NCBI RefSeq assembly: GCF_000217795.1 | Contig: NC_015681.1 | Coordinates: 186,001-250,000, forward strand | Source: Thermodesulfatator indicus DSM 15286 | GTDB lineage: Bacteria > Desulfobacterota > Thermodesulfobacteria > Thermodesulfobacteriales > Thermodesulfatatoraceae | Length of the DNA: 64,000 bases | Direction of reading: 5' to 3' | Shown here: positions 9,299 to 16,479 of the stretch, piece by piece | How positions within the stretch are numbered: position 1 is the stretch's first letter | How the letters are laid out: each line of letters opens with the position of its first letter | Made by a program: the position numbers and the translations under genes | The notes under the pieces: generated by a model | Database searches by the model: none | What the model was told of the DNA's origin: nothing | What the model saw: the letters and a program-made list of their open reading frames with translations, nothing else

Positions 9299-9322
9299 GA
9301 AAATCGGGACGCTGGCCGATAA
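9296..9322 (+). promoter_or_regulatory. Possible sigma-28 (FliA) promoter for cheY
   Basis: The octamer GCCGATAA at 9315-9322 is an exact match to the sigma-28 minus-10 element. The minus-35 region at the expected 15-base spacing (TAGG at 9296-9299) matches TAAA poorly. The site lies just after fliA and 35 bases before the cheY start, so it could drive the cheY-fliL distal segment separately from the upstream operon. Confidence 0.5.
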
Positions 9323-9356
9323 GTAACAAAGAATCAAATTTAAGGAGGTTGATTTT

Positions 9357-9734
9357 ATGGATACCAACATGAAAGTACTAGTGGTAGATGATTTTGCTAC
9401 CATGCGCCGCATTATCAAAAACATTTTGCTTCAACTCGGTTTTAAGAATATCATTGAAGCAGATGACGGAACCACAGCCTGGGAGATCCTTAACAAAGGA
9501 GAAAAGGTGGATCTTATAATATCTGACTGGAATATGCCCAAAATGACCGGTATTGAACTACTAAAAAAAGTAAGAAGTGATGATCGCTTTAAAGACATAC
9601 CTTTCTTGATGGTTACCGCCGAGGCCCAGAAGGAAAATATTATTGAGGCGGTTAAATACAAAGTAAGTCAATATATCGTTAAGCCGTTTACACCTGAGAC
9701 TTTGCAAGAAAAACTGAAAAAAATCTTTAACTAA
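9357..9734 (+). CDS. cheY: Chemotaxis response regulator CheY
   Basis: CheY is the single-domain response regulator that, when phosphorylated, binds the flagellar switch. The 125-residue protein keeps every key residue at the numbering of the E. coli protein: acidic pair D11-D12, phosphorylated D57 (SDWNMPKMTG), T87, Y106 and K109. The strong TAAGGAGG ribosome site fixes the start. It is placed between fliA and a FliL-like gene rather than in a che cluster, as in many Desulfobacterota-type flagellar operons. Its stop overlaps the next start. Confidence 0.96.
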   Translation: MDTNMKVLVVDDFATMRRIIKNILLQLGFKNIIEADDGTTAWEILNKGEKVDLIISDWNMPKMTGIELLKKVRSDDRFKDIPFLMVTAEAQKENIIEAVKYKVSQYIVKPFTPETLQEKLKKIFN

Positions 9735-10558
9735 TGGCTGAAGAACAAAAAGATTTAGAAAACAAGACACCTGAAGACCAAGATGACCCCTTAGCCGAAC
9801 TTTTAGTAGAAGACGATGAGGGAGAGCAAGAAGCTCCCTCATCGGAAAAGCCTTCAGAAGAAGCCCAGGAATCGAAAGAAGAGCCAAAAAAAGAAAAACC
9901 TTCTCCGCCAGAGGAAGACCCTCTGGCTAGTCTTCTCGACGAAGAATTGCTAGAGGAAGAAAGTGAAGAAACTTCTGACACCAAAGAGGATTTACCAAAA
10001 GACGAGGACGAGGACGAAGACAAAAACGAAGTCGAAGAAGAATCAACTTCTAGCTCAGGTATAGTTTGGTTAGTACTTGCCATTTTGACCCCAGCTCTCA
10101 TATTTTCAGCTGGAGTTTTTACCTTTTTTAAACTTTACCGAAAGCCTATAGCCACTATTTCTCAGGAAAAACCAATTAAAACCGAAGCACCTCTTCCTAA
10201 AAAAACCGAACCTGAAGCACCGCTGGTATCCTCCCCTATTGCGGTTGAAACTCGAAAGATGCTCCTCTTAAAAAATTTTCTCATCCCCTACCGCAAAACA
10301 ACCGGAGAAAACGTCTTTGTTAAAGCTAAAGTTATACTCTATTTTGCTAACAAAAGAGATTATGAGATTGCCAAACGAAACGAACTACTTTTTAGAGAAC
10401 ATCTTTACAGACTCTTACGAAATGTCCCCCTTTATGTATGGGAAAACCCAAGGGGTGAAGAAACTATCCGAAAAGAGTTTTTAGATTATTTGACAAAGAA
10501 AAAAATTGCTGATGTAGTACCAGTAGATGCCAAAATAACTGGCTACATTTTAAAATAA
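9734..10558 (+). CDS. fliL: FliL-like flagellar stator-associated membrane protein
   Basis: The 274-residue protein has three parts. Residues 1-105 are very acidic and disordered (runs of Glu/Asp, with the duplicated phrase DDPLAELL / EDPLASLL). A membrane helix spans about 109-133. A periplasmic domain covers about 165-274. That last domain (FLIPYR...VFVKAKVILYFANKRD...IRKEFLDYLTKKKIADV) has the spacing of FliL, whose family wraps the motor stators. The acidic cytoplasmic extension is unusual, since FliL proteins usually have a short N-terminus. The name rests on domain pattern plus operon position; similarity is distant. Confidence 0.7.
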   Translation: MAEEQKDLENKTPEDQDDPLAELLVEDDEGEQEAPSSEKPSEEAQESKEEPKKEKPSPPEEDPLASLLDEELLEEESEETSDTKEDLPKDEDEDEDKNEVEEESTSSSGIVWLVLAILTPALIFSAGVFTFFKLYRKPIATISQEKPIKTEAPLPKKTEPEAPLVSSPIAVETRKMLLLKNFLIPYRKTTGENVFVKAKVILYFANKRDYEIAKRNELLFREHLYRLLRNVPLYVWENPRGEETIRKEFLDYLTKKKIADVVPVDAKITGYILK

Positions 10559-10561
10559 ATT

Positions 10562-10741
10562 ATGCCTGATGAATTGAAAGGGGTTTTTTCTATAACTTCT
10601 GTGGTTATGCGGGTTGACGAGGCGTCTAAGCGTTTGCCTGACCGTGAAAAAAGAACTTTTAAAAAAAATAAAAAGGAAGAAAAGAAAGAGTTTAAAAATT
10701 CGAAACAACTTAAAGGAAAGATTATTAACATTCGTATATAA
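10562..10741 (+). CDS. Small basic protein in flagellar operon (59 residues)
   Basis: I do not recognise this protein. An ATG frame of 59 codons fills the gap between the fliL-like gene (ends 10558) and the DUF2802-like gene (starts 10744), with no intergenic space to spare. That tight fit argues for a real gene. It begins MPDELKGVFSITSVVMRVDE and ends in a strongly basic Lys/Arg-rich tail (KRTFKKNKKEEKKEFKNSK) finishing INIRI. No membrane helix or signal peptide is visible, and no clear ribosome site precedes it; it may be translated by coupling. A role in flagellar assembly or RNA/lipid binding is only a guess from context. Confidence 0.6.
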   Translation: MPDELKGVFSITSVVMRVDEASKRLPDREKRTFKKNKKEEKKEFKNSKQLKGKIINIRI

Positions 10742-10743
10742 AC

Positions 10744-11130
10744 ATGTTTGATATAACGCTTTTTTTCTTATTTCAGGCCATCTTCGATTTAATTCTTTTG
10801 TTGTTGCTTTTTCTGCTTTATCTACAACTAAGGCGCCTGGGCCGTATTCCCCTTGATGAAGTAGAGAAACGATTAAAAGCAGCTAATGAACTATGTGAGA
10901 AACTTTCGGAAAACCTGGCTCAGAAAAAAGAACTTTCAGAAAAAATTATAACTGCTCTTGAAACAGGTGCTGATGCCTGGGAATCCACACGGAAGGATGC
11001 CCAAGATATAAAAAGCAAGGTTTATGAAATGGCTAAAAAAGGTCTTGATGTTTCTGAAATCGCCAAAAAAACCGGACTTCAGGAGGGCGAGGTAAATCTT
11101 ATTTTAGCCGTTAAAAAAGACAAAGTTTAA
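10744..11130 (+). CDS. DUF2802-like single-pass membrane protein of flagellar operon
   Basis: The 128-residue protein has one N-terminal membrane helix (about residues 5-27, Leu/Phe-rich) and a coiled coil to about residue 75. The C-terminus is helix-turn-helix-like (VYEMAKKGLDVSEIAKKTGL, then EGEVNLILAV). This layout matches the DUF2802 proteins often found in flagellar operons of Proteobacteria and relatives, whose function is unknown. It sits two bases before the FliK-like gene. Confidence 0.7.
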   Translation: MFDITLFFLFQAIFDLILLLLLFLLYLQLRRLGRIPLDEVEKRLKAANELCEKLSENLAQKKELSEKIITALETGADAWESTRKDAQDIKSKVYEMAKKGLDVSEIAKKTGLQEGEVNLILAVKKDKV

Positions 11131-11132
11131 CC

Positions 11133-11945
11133 ATGATCACTCCACCGGTTAGATTTTCAGCACCATTAAGTTTACGACAATTACCCGAAGGTTTTATTGA
11201 ACAATTAAAACCTGGCCAAGTAATTACCGCTAAAATAGAAACCATAGAGGGACGACTGCTAAGCCTTTTTATTGGCAAGGAAAAGATAGAAGCTCTACTT
11301 TCAGAGCAGGTACCTTTACATCTTTTAAAACCGGGACAGGAAATAAAATTAAAGGTAACTTCTTTAGGGCCTCCCTTAGTCCTTTCTCTTCTTTTTGAAA
11401 AGGCCCCTGTCAAAGAAAACTTTTTGCCTGTCCTGGGCAGGCTCCTTCAAGGTTTAAGAAAAAAGATTTCTGACGACGAACACCTGCCTCTGCCTAAAGA
11501 AAAAATATTAGAAAGTCTTTTTTTAAATTTAATCAAAAAACACGGTAACGATGATAAAGGCCTCCAAAAACTAAGCCACCAAGAAATTCGCGACTTTTTG
11601 ATTAACCATTGGCAAGAAGGACAGTTTTTAATTCCTTTTATTGTGGGGGATCAGGTTTCCTGGGGGTATCTAACTGAAGAGGAAGATACCCCAAAAAGAA
11701 AAAAAGAACGAGTCTTTGTATTAGTGATATTTCTTTCTCGTTTAGGCCTTATGGAAGCCAGGTTTTGGAAGCATCAGGGAGGCATTAATATCGAACTTAG
11801 TTTCGCCAGAGAAGAAGCCTTTAAAGAGGCTCAAAAGGCCCTTTCCAGCTTAAGCAAAATGTTTTCAGGTTTTGAGAAGCAAGTTATCATAAAGAATAAT
11901 AGACTTTCAGCTCCACCTGGGCAAATTTTAAGGCTAGATGTTTAA
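11133..11945 (+). CDS. fliK: FliK-like flagellar hook-length control protein
   Basis: The 270-residue protein has an N-terminal beta domain (LKPGQVITAKIETIEGRLLS, then LHLLKPGQEIKLKVTSLGPP) and a C-terminal domain. The C-terminal part, with FLSRLGLMEARFWKHQG, resembles the Flg_hook domain that contacts FlhB to end hook growth. The central region is short, so hook length may be set differently from the long FliK proteins of Salmonella. The call rests on both domain halves and the flagellar context. The end overlaps the HEPN gene. Confidence 0.7.
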   Translation: MITPPVRFSAPLSLRQLPEGFIEQLKPGQVITAKIETIEGRLLSLFIGKEKIEALLSEQVPLHLLKPGQEIKLKVTSLGPPLVLSLLFEKAPVKENFLPVLGRLLQGLRKKISDDEHLPLPKEKILESLFLNLIKKHGNDDKGLQKLSHQEIRDFLINHWQEGQFLIPFIVGDQVSWGYLTEEEDTPKRKKERVFVLVIFLSRLGLMEARFWKHQGGINIELSFAREEAFKEAQKALSSLSKMFSGFEKQVIIKNNRLSAPPGQILRLDV

Positions 11946-12369
11946 ATTTTTAAAACGCAAAGGGAAAGAACCTGTTTTAGAATCTCAGAAACCTTCCTCA
12001 TGGTTAGAAAGCTCCTACAAAGATCTAAAACGCGCTGAAGAGCTCCTTGAAAAGGATCCTGATCTTTCTGCTCATCTTGCCTGGCAAGCAGCTCGTAAGG
12101 CTTTAAAAGCTTTAGAACGTAAGGCAGGGAAAAGAGTCTCCGCTTCTTCTCTTGAAGAACTTTTTTTTAAGTTTCCAGAAGGACAAAATGCCCCTAGAAC
12201 AGTAAGAGAAGCGGTAAAATTTTTAGATTTATTTAAGCGATTAGCTAAACATGAAGATATATTCCAAGAGGTTTCCATGGGCCTTGGCCCTTTAACCCCT
12301 TATGATGCTAAACGAGTAATCGATGCTGCTCGGCTAGTTATTAATCACCTGGAACACCGGCTTAGATGA
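11938..12369 (+). CDS. HEPN-domain protein at the end of the flagellar operon
   Basis: The 143-residue protein is all-helical. Residues about 20-60 (WLESSYKDLKRAEELLEKDP, then HLAWQAARKALKALERKAG) fit the first helices of a HEPN domain, and the last helix ends VINHLEHRLR. The R-x4-6-H ribonuclease signature is not evident, so it is more likely a nucleotide- or protein-binding HEPN than a toxin nuclease. It overlaps the fliK-like gene by eight bases and is convergent with the Rrf2 gene, so it ends the operon. No partner MNT nucleotidyltransferase is next to it. Confidence 0.65.
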   Translation: MFKFLKRKGKEPVLESQKPSSWLESSYKDLKRAEELLEKDPDLSAHLAWQAARKALKALERKAGKRVSASSLEELFFKFPEGQNAPRTVREAVKFLDLFKRLAKHEDIFQEVSMGLGPLTPYDAKRVIDAARLVINHLEHRLR

Positions 12370-12388
12370 ATTCAGCTTAAACCCCAAG

Positions 12389-12835
12389 TTAATCTTTTAA
12401 AGGACATTCTGGACTTGGTTGAGACTCATCTTCCATTTTTTTTAGTAAGTCTGCCAGGGTAATCCCCTTTAAACACTCTTCAATATTTTTGGTAAGAAGA
12501 GCCCACACATCGCGGGTAGGACAGGTATCACTGTGCTCACAAAGTTCTGGTTTTATAACGCAGGGAGTTAAAGCCTTAATTCCTTCAAGAACAGAAACTA
12601 CATCCCAGACGGTAATTTCTTCAGGCGGGCGAGAAAGAATATGCCCCCCTTTTGGCCCCCTGATACTTTTAATAAGCCCGGCTTTTTTTAGAGGGATAAT
12701 AAGCTGTTCAAGATATTTTACAGATAGATTTTGCCTCTTAGAAATCTCCCCTATTTGAAGGGGCCCCTGGTGGTAATGCTTGGCTAACTCAAGCATCATA
12801 CGTGTTCCGTATCTACTCCTAGTGGTTATTTTCAT
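12389..12835 (-). CDS. Rrf2-family transcription regulator with three-cysteine cluster site
   Basis: The ATG at 12835 is chosen because AAGGAGT lies just upstream and the family begins MKITTRSRYG; the longer frame to 12880 runs into the mobile repeat. The 148-residue protein has an N-terminal winged helix (ISKRQNLSVKYLEQLIIPLK) and the wing GPKGGHILSRPPEEI. The cysteines C92, C99 and C105 match the three-cysteine loop of IscR/NsrR-type members that hold an iron-sulfur cluster. It could sense iron-sulfur status, nitric oxide or redox state; the sequence does not say which. It is a lone gene, convergent with the flagellar operon. Confidence 0.85.
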   Translation of the reverse strand: MKITTRSRYGTRMMLELAKHYHQGPLQIGEISKRQNLSVKYLEQLIIPLKKAGLIKSIRGPKGGHILSRPPEEITVWDVVSVLEGIKALTPCVIKPELCEHSDTCPTRDVWALLTKNIEECLKGITLADLLKKMEDESQPSPECPLKD

Positions 12836-12866
12836 GGTACACTCCTTTTTAGGATAAATAATATAT

Positions 12867-13143
12867 TGAGACTTTTGCAAAATTCAAAAAAACAGAGAAT
12901 AGATCACCACGGCGACACCGGCACCTAGCGACAGAGATTGCTTCGGCTGCTAACGCAGCCTCGCAATGACTCGCTCCCGTTGTCACGGCTAGGAGCCGAT
13001 AGGGAGATCCCTTTGCTGCACTCGGGACAGGTAAAGCAGTCCTTAGTATATTTTCAGTAGCCATCAGCCATCCAACATGTAGTCACTGCGAGCCCGTATG
13101 GGCGAAGCAGTCTTTTAAATAAGAATATTTTGCAAAAGTCTCA
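12867..13143. mobile_element. MITE-like element with 17-bp perfect terminal inverted repeats
   Basis: TGAGACTTTTGCAAAAT at 12867-12883 is the exact reverse complement of 13127-13143, and the 277-bp interval has no plausible gene. The interior is made of REP-like hairpin modules (GCTTCGGCTGC...GCAGCCTCGCAATGAC type) related to those elsewhere in the window. The ends resemble those of some IS4/IS5-group elements, from memory. A clear target duplication is not visible (flanks TAT and TAC). It separates the Rrf2 gene from the histidine kinase gene and may carry promoters or terminators for both. Confidence 0.7.
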
Positions 13144-13246
13144 TACTTTTGATAGAAAATATAATATATTTGGAAAGTCAACAATAATTTTTAAGAATTA
13201 CTTATTCCTAATTGGAATTTTTTTGATTTTTAATTAAATTTTTAGT

Positions 13247-14602
13247 ATGGATACCGGTTTGGAAACCATAAAAGAGCGTCTTCTAGCCAAAAGGAAACAA
13301 TACGATGAATACGCCTTTACCAAAGAGCAGCTTTACGCCCTCTGGGCGTTTTTTGATTTAGCCCAGGAGTTTGCTTCTATTAAAAATTTTTACCGTCTTT
13401 GTGTCTTAATACCCAAAGATTTTTTCAATTGCGAAAGTTTTTTGTACTTAGTAAAAGAGGACAATTCAACAGAACTAATGGCCTCAAGTGAAAAAGGTCT
13501 TTTTGATCCCCCCAAAAAAGTAAATATCCCTTTAACCAAAAAATATTTAAAAGATAACAGTCGTCATTTTTTTCCTTTTATAGGCAACCGCAAACTTTTA
13601 AACCTTATCCCTGTTAACCATAAAGAAAAAGACTTACTGGGGATTCTTGAAATTATAGCAGATAGTCTTTCACCACAAGAAGTATTTTTTTTCCAGAAAT
13701 ATGCCAATCGCATCGGCTACAGTTTGCATATAAAGCTTGTTATAGATCAAATATTAGAGCACATCAGATTTGTAAATGATCTGGTAGCTGACATTGAACA
13801 TAATATTATTATTCCCAATATGTATTATCGCTATCTTTACAAACAATTACATAAAAAAATAGATCAATTAAACCAACTTATCTCAAATTTAAGCAAAGAA
13901 GAGTCATTTAATCTGAAAAAATTCAGAAAAGATTTAGAAGTCCTTTATGAAGAATTGCTTAGTAGTTACCAACAAATAGAAAAACATTATGAAAACAACA
14001 GTCTTTTCCTGGAAAGCCTTTTAAGGCAGGAACACTTCAAAGAAGGCCGCTTTGTTTTGAGACGCAAACCATGCCGTTTTGCTAAGGAAGTAATAGAAAC
14101 ACAGCTTGAACGTTATCGCAAACGTTTCGAACAAGCAGGAATAACTATAGATAATCGTTTGGGAGGAGTACCAGAAGATGAAGAATTCATTATAGCCGTT
14201 GACGTGGGGCTCCTATCGCAGGTTTATGCCAATCTTTTTAGCAATACCCTGAAATATGCTCAGGAAGTCACCGATGAAAAAGGAAAAAAAGTAAAATTTA
14301 TTTCTTTCGGACGAGAGATAATATCAGATTATTTTGGCCCCGGGCGTGATGGTATTAAGTTCAACGTGTTTAGCACCGGCCCTCACCTAAGTCCAGAAGA
14401 AGCTAAAAAACTTTTTGAAGAAGGTTGGCGCGGGAAAAACACCAACGGCAAACCAGGCTCTGGAAGGGGGCTTTATTTTGTAAGAAAAATTATTGAACTC
14501 CACGGAGGCGTAGTTGGCTACGAACCCACCCCCATGGGCAACAATTTTTATTTTATTCTTCCCTTAAAGGCCGTACGTCACACAAATGGTGAATTAAATT
14601 AG
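13247..14602 (+). CDS. Cytosolic sensor histidine kinase with N-terminal GAF-like domain
   Basis: The 451-residue protein lacks membrane helices. Residues about 25-160 look like a GAF-type sensor fold. The dimerisation segment holds H185 in the H-box-like EHNIIIPN (His-x4-Pro). The ATPase domain has the N-box (VYANLFSNTLKYA, about residues 326-338), a G1-like STGPHLSPEEAKKLF and the G2 box GSGRGLYFVRKIIELHGG. This is a complete kinase of divergent type. No response regulator is adjacent, so it is an orphan whose partner lies elsewhere. The start follows a very A+T-rich upstream region; the ribosome site is weak. Confidence 0.8.
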   Translation: MDTGLETIKERLLAKRKQYDEYAFTKEQLYALWAFFDLAQEFASIKNFYRLCVLIPKDFFNCESFLYLVKEDNSTELMASSEKGLFDPPKKVNIPLTKKYLKDNSRHFFPFIGNRKLLNLIPVNHKEKDLLGILEIIADSLSPQEVFFFQKYANRIGYSLHIKLVIDQILEHIRFVNDLVADIEHNIIIPNMYYRYLYKQLHKKIDQLNQLISNLSKEESFNLKKFRKDLEVLYEELLSSYQQIEKHYENNSLFLESLLRQEHFKEGRFVLRRKPCRFAKEVIETQLERYRKRFEQAGITIDNRLGGVPEDEEFIIAVDVGLLSQVYANLFSNTLKYAQEVTDEKGKKVKFISFGREIISDYFGPGRDGIKFNVFSTGPHLSPEEAKKLFEEGWRGKNTNGKPGSGRGLYFVRKIIELHGGVVGYEPTPMGNNFYFILPLKAVRHTNGELN

Positions 14603-14779
14603 GGGCTTGGGCAAAAAGCCCTGCGGGCTTTCCTTAGGGATTCTACCCCTGAAACCCCCAAAAAAATCTGGAGGCTTGGGGGACCCCCCAAGGCCATGCC
14701 TTACAATGCTTAAACGGAAATCAGGGATTGACTGTTATTTAAGTGAGATTATTCTCCAGATAGATAAAGGGGGGCTATC
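14603..14779. other. Non-coding gap with two strong hairpins
   Basis: Between the kinase and slyD, AGCCC/GGGCT pairs around TGC near 14617-14632, and CTTGGGGG faces CCCCCAAG near 14675-14695. The first may work as the kinase terminator, although no long T-run follows. The frame at 14607 is Gly/Pro/Lys-rich with no family character, so I do not call it a gene. Part of this block may be a decayed repeat. Confidence 0.45.
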
Positions 14780-15256
14780 TTGGACAAAAAAGACGCTTTG
14801 GTAATAGAGCCTGGGGATGAAATTCTCATACGCTATCGAGTCTTAGCCAATAAAGAAGTTGTTGACACTTCTCAAGAACCAATTGTACTCAGAGTGGGAG
14901 AAGGAAAATTTATGCCCATAGTGGAAAATGCCCTTGTAGGGCATAAAACCGGGGAACGAGTTATTGTGTTAGTTTCTCCTGAAGAACATTATGGAAAATA
15001 CGACCCCAAAAAAATCCAGGTGGTCCCCTCTGAAAAAATACCTGAAGGAACAAATCCTGGTTCAATAGTAAAAATACAAGACGAATACGGCGTAGTGCAT
15101 CCTGCCATTCTAAAAAAAGTTGAAGAAGGCTTGGCCGTAGTGGATTTTAATCATCCCTTAGCTGGTAAGACCCTTCGTTTTGAGGTAGACATTTTAGGCA
15201 TAAAGAAAAAGGACTCTTCCTCGGAAGATCAGGAAGAAGCAAGGGGGGAGCAATGA
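14780..15256 (+). CDS. slyD: SlyD-like FKBP-type peptidyl-prolyl isomerase
   Basis: This protein catalyses cis-trans isomerisation of prolyl bonds and acts as a folding helper. The 158-residue protein has the FKBP/IF-domain layout of SlyD: DEILIRYRVLANKEVVDTS, then PIVENALVGHKTGERVIVLV, the insert-in-flap domain (about residues 75-125) and the closing NHPLAGKTLRFEVDILG. A TTG codon at 14780 seems to be the start, with GGGGGG about eight bases before it. The C-terminal tail is acidic (SSSEDQEEARGE) instead of the His-rich metal-binding tail of E. coli SlyD. It overlaps apgM by four bases. Confidence 0.85.
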   Translation: MDKKDALVIEPGDEILIRYRVLANKEVVDTSQEPIVLRVGEGKFMPIVENALVGHKTGERVIVLVSPEEHYGKYDPKKIQVVPSEKIPEGTNPGSIVKIQDEYGVVHPAILKKVEEGLAVVDFNHPLAGKTLRFEVDILGIKKKDSSSEDQEEARGEQ

Positions 15257-16479
15257 AATATATAGTACTTCTTGGCGATGGCATGGGAGACTTCCCTTTA
15301 AAAGAACTCGAAGGGAAAACGCCTCTTGAAGCGGCCTTGACCCCTGGTATGGATTTTATAGCCCAGCACGGCGACCTTGGCCTGGTACAGACTGTTCCTC
15401 CAGGGATGGAGCCAGGAAGCGATGTTGCCAATATGTCCCTTATAGGCTATCGCCCTGAGTATCAATATACCGGCCGAGGGCCTATTGAGGCGGCAAGCCT
15501 TGGTTTGAGCTTGCGCCCTGAGGACGTAGCCTTTCGCTGCAATCTGGTTACCATAAAAAAAGTTGATGACCACTACATCATGTATGATTATAGCGCCGGC
15601 CATATCTCCACGGAAGAAGCCCATGTTCTTATCAAAGAGCTAAACGAACACCTTTCCAGTGATAAGCTTTTTTTGCATCCCGGCAAAAGTTATCGTCATA
15701 TTTTAGTCTGGCGGGGTGGCCCTGAGGGTATAAAGACGTATCCCCCCCACGATCTTTTAGGTAGAGATATATACGAAGCCTGGCTGGTTTATGAAAACGA
15801 GCCAATTTTGCGAGATTTTCTTTTAAAAGCCATGGCTTTTCTGGAAAAGCATCCCATTAATATAAAACGCAAAGAAGAAGGAAAGCCCCCGGCTAATGCC
15901 TTATGGCCCTGGGGCCAGGGTAGGATGCCTCGGCTAGAACCTTTTGAAGAAAAATGGGGGCTTAAAGGCGCAGTAGTAGCCGAAGTTGATTTGATAAAAG
16001 GCCTTGGTGTTCTAGCTGGGTTAAGAATTATAAATGTCCCCGGAGCCACAGGTTATCTTGACACCAATTACGAAGGCATGGCCATGGCCGCTATTGAAGC
16101 CTTAAAAGAAGACATAGACTTTGTATTTCTGCACATAGAGGCCCCTGATGAAGCCAGCCACGAAGGCTCTCTTGATTTGAAAATCAAAGCCATCCAGGAT
16201 TTTGATCGTTACGTAGTACGTACGGTGCTAGAAGAAGCAACCGCCCAAATAGGAGAATACCGACTCATGGTGGTCACTGACCACTATACACCTATATCTT
16301 TGCGCACCCATGCTTCAAGGCCGGTACCTTTTGCCATCTATGATTCTCGCCATCCACAGATAAAACGTAGCCAGGGTTACAACGAAAAAGACGCCTCAGA
16401 AACCGGCTTATTTTTTAAAACCGGCGAGAAACTTCTTAGCCTCTTTCTGGAAAGGGAACCGCGTCTTCCTGAGGAATAA
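15253..16479 (+). CDS. apgM: Cofactor-independent phosphoglycerate mutase, archaeal type (ApgM)
   Basis: ApgM interconverts 3- and 2-phosphoglycerate using two metal ions and a serine nucleophile. The 408-residue length and motifs fit the archaeal/thermophile branch of the alkaline phosphatase superfamily: GDGMGD at residues 8-13, PGSDVANMSLIGYRPEY (holding the nucleophile Ser), HIEAPDEASHEGSL and VVTDHYTPISLRTHA with metal ligands. Some bacterial members have been annotated as homoserine kinases, so that activity cannot be excluded. It is translationally coupled to slyD and nadB. Confidence 0.88.
   Translation: MKYIVLLGDGMGDFPLKELEGKTPLEAALTPGMDFIAQHGDLGLVQTVPPGMEPGSDVANMSLIGYRPEYQYTGRGPIEAASLGLSLRPEDVAFRCNLVTIKKVDDHYIMYDYSAGHISTEEAHVLIKELNEHLSSDKLFLHPGKSYRHILVWRGGPEGIKTYPPHDLLGRDIYEAWLVYENEPILRDFLLKAMAFLEKHPINIKRKEEGKPPANALWPWGQGRMPRLEPFEEKWGLKGAVVAEVDLIKGLGVLAGLRIINVPGATGYLDTNYEGMAMAAIEALKEDIDFVFLHIEAPDEASHEGSLDLKIKAIQDFDRYVVRTVLEEATAQIGEYRLMVVTDHYTPISLRTHASRPVPFAIYDSRHPQIKRSQGYNEKDASETGLFFKTGEKLLSLFLEREPRLPEE

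Noticed and set aside
14607-14804. 65-residue frame between the kinase and slyD genes
   Set aside because: Composition is Gly/Pro/Lys over hairpin DNA, and its end lies inside slyD in another frame; no sign of a protein.
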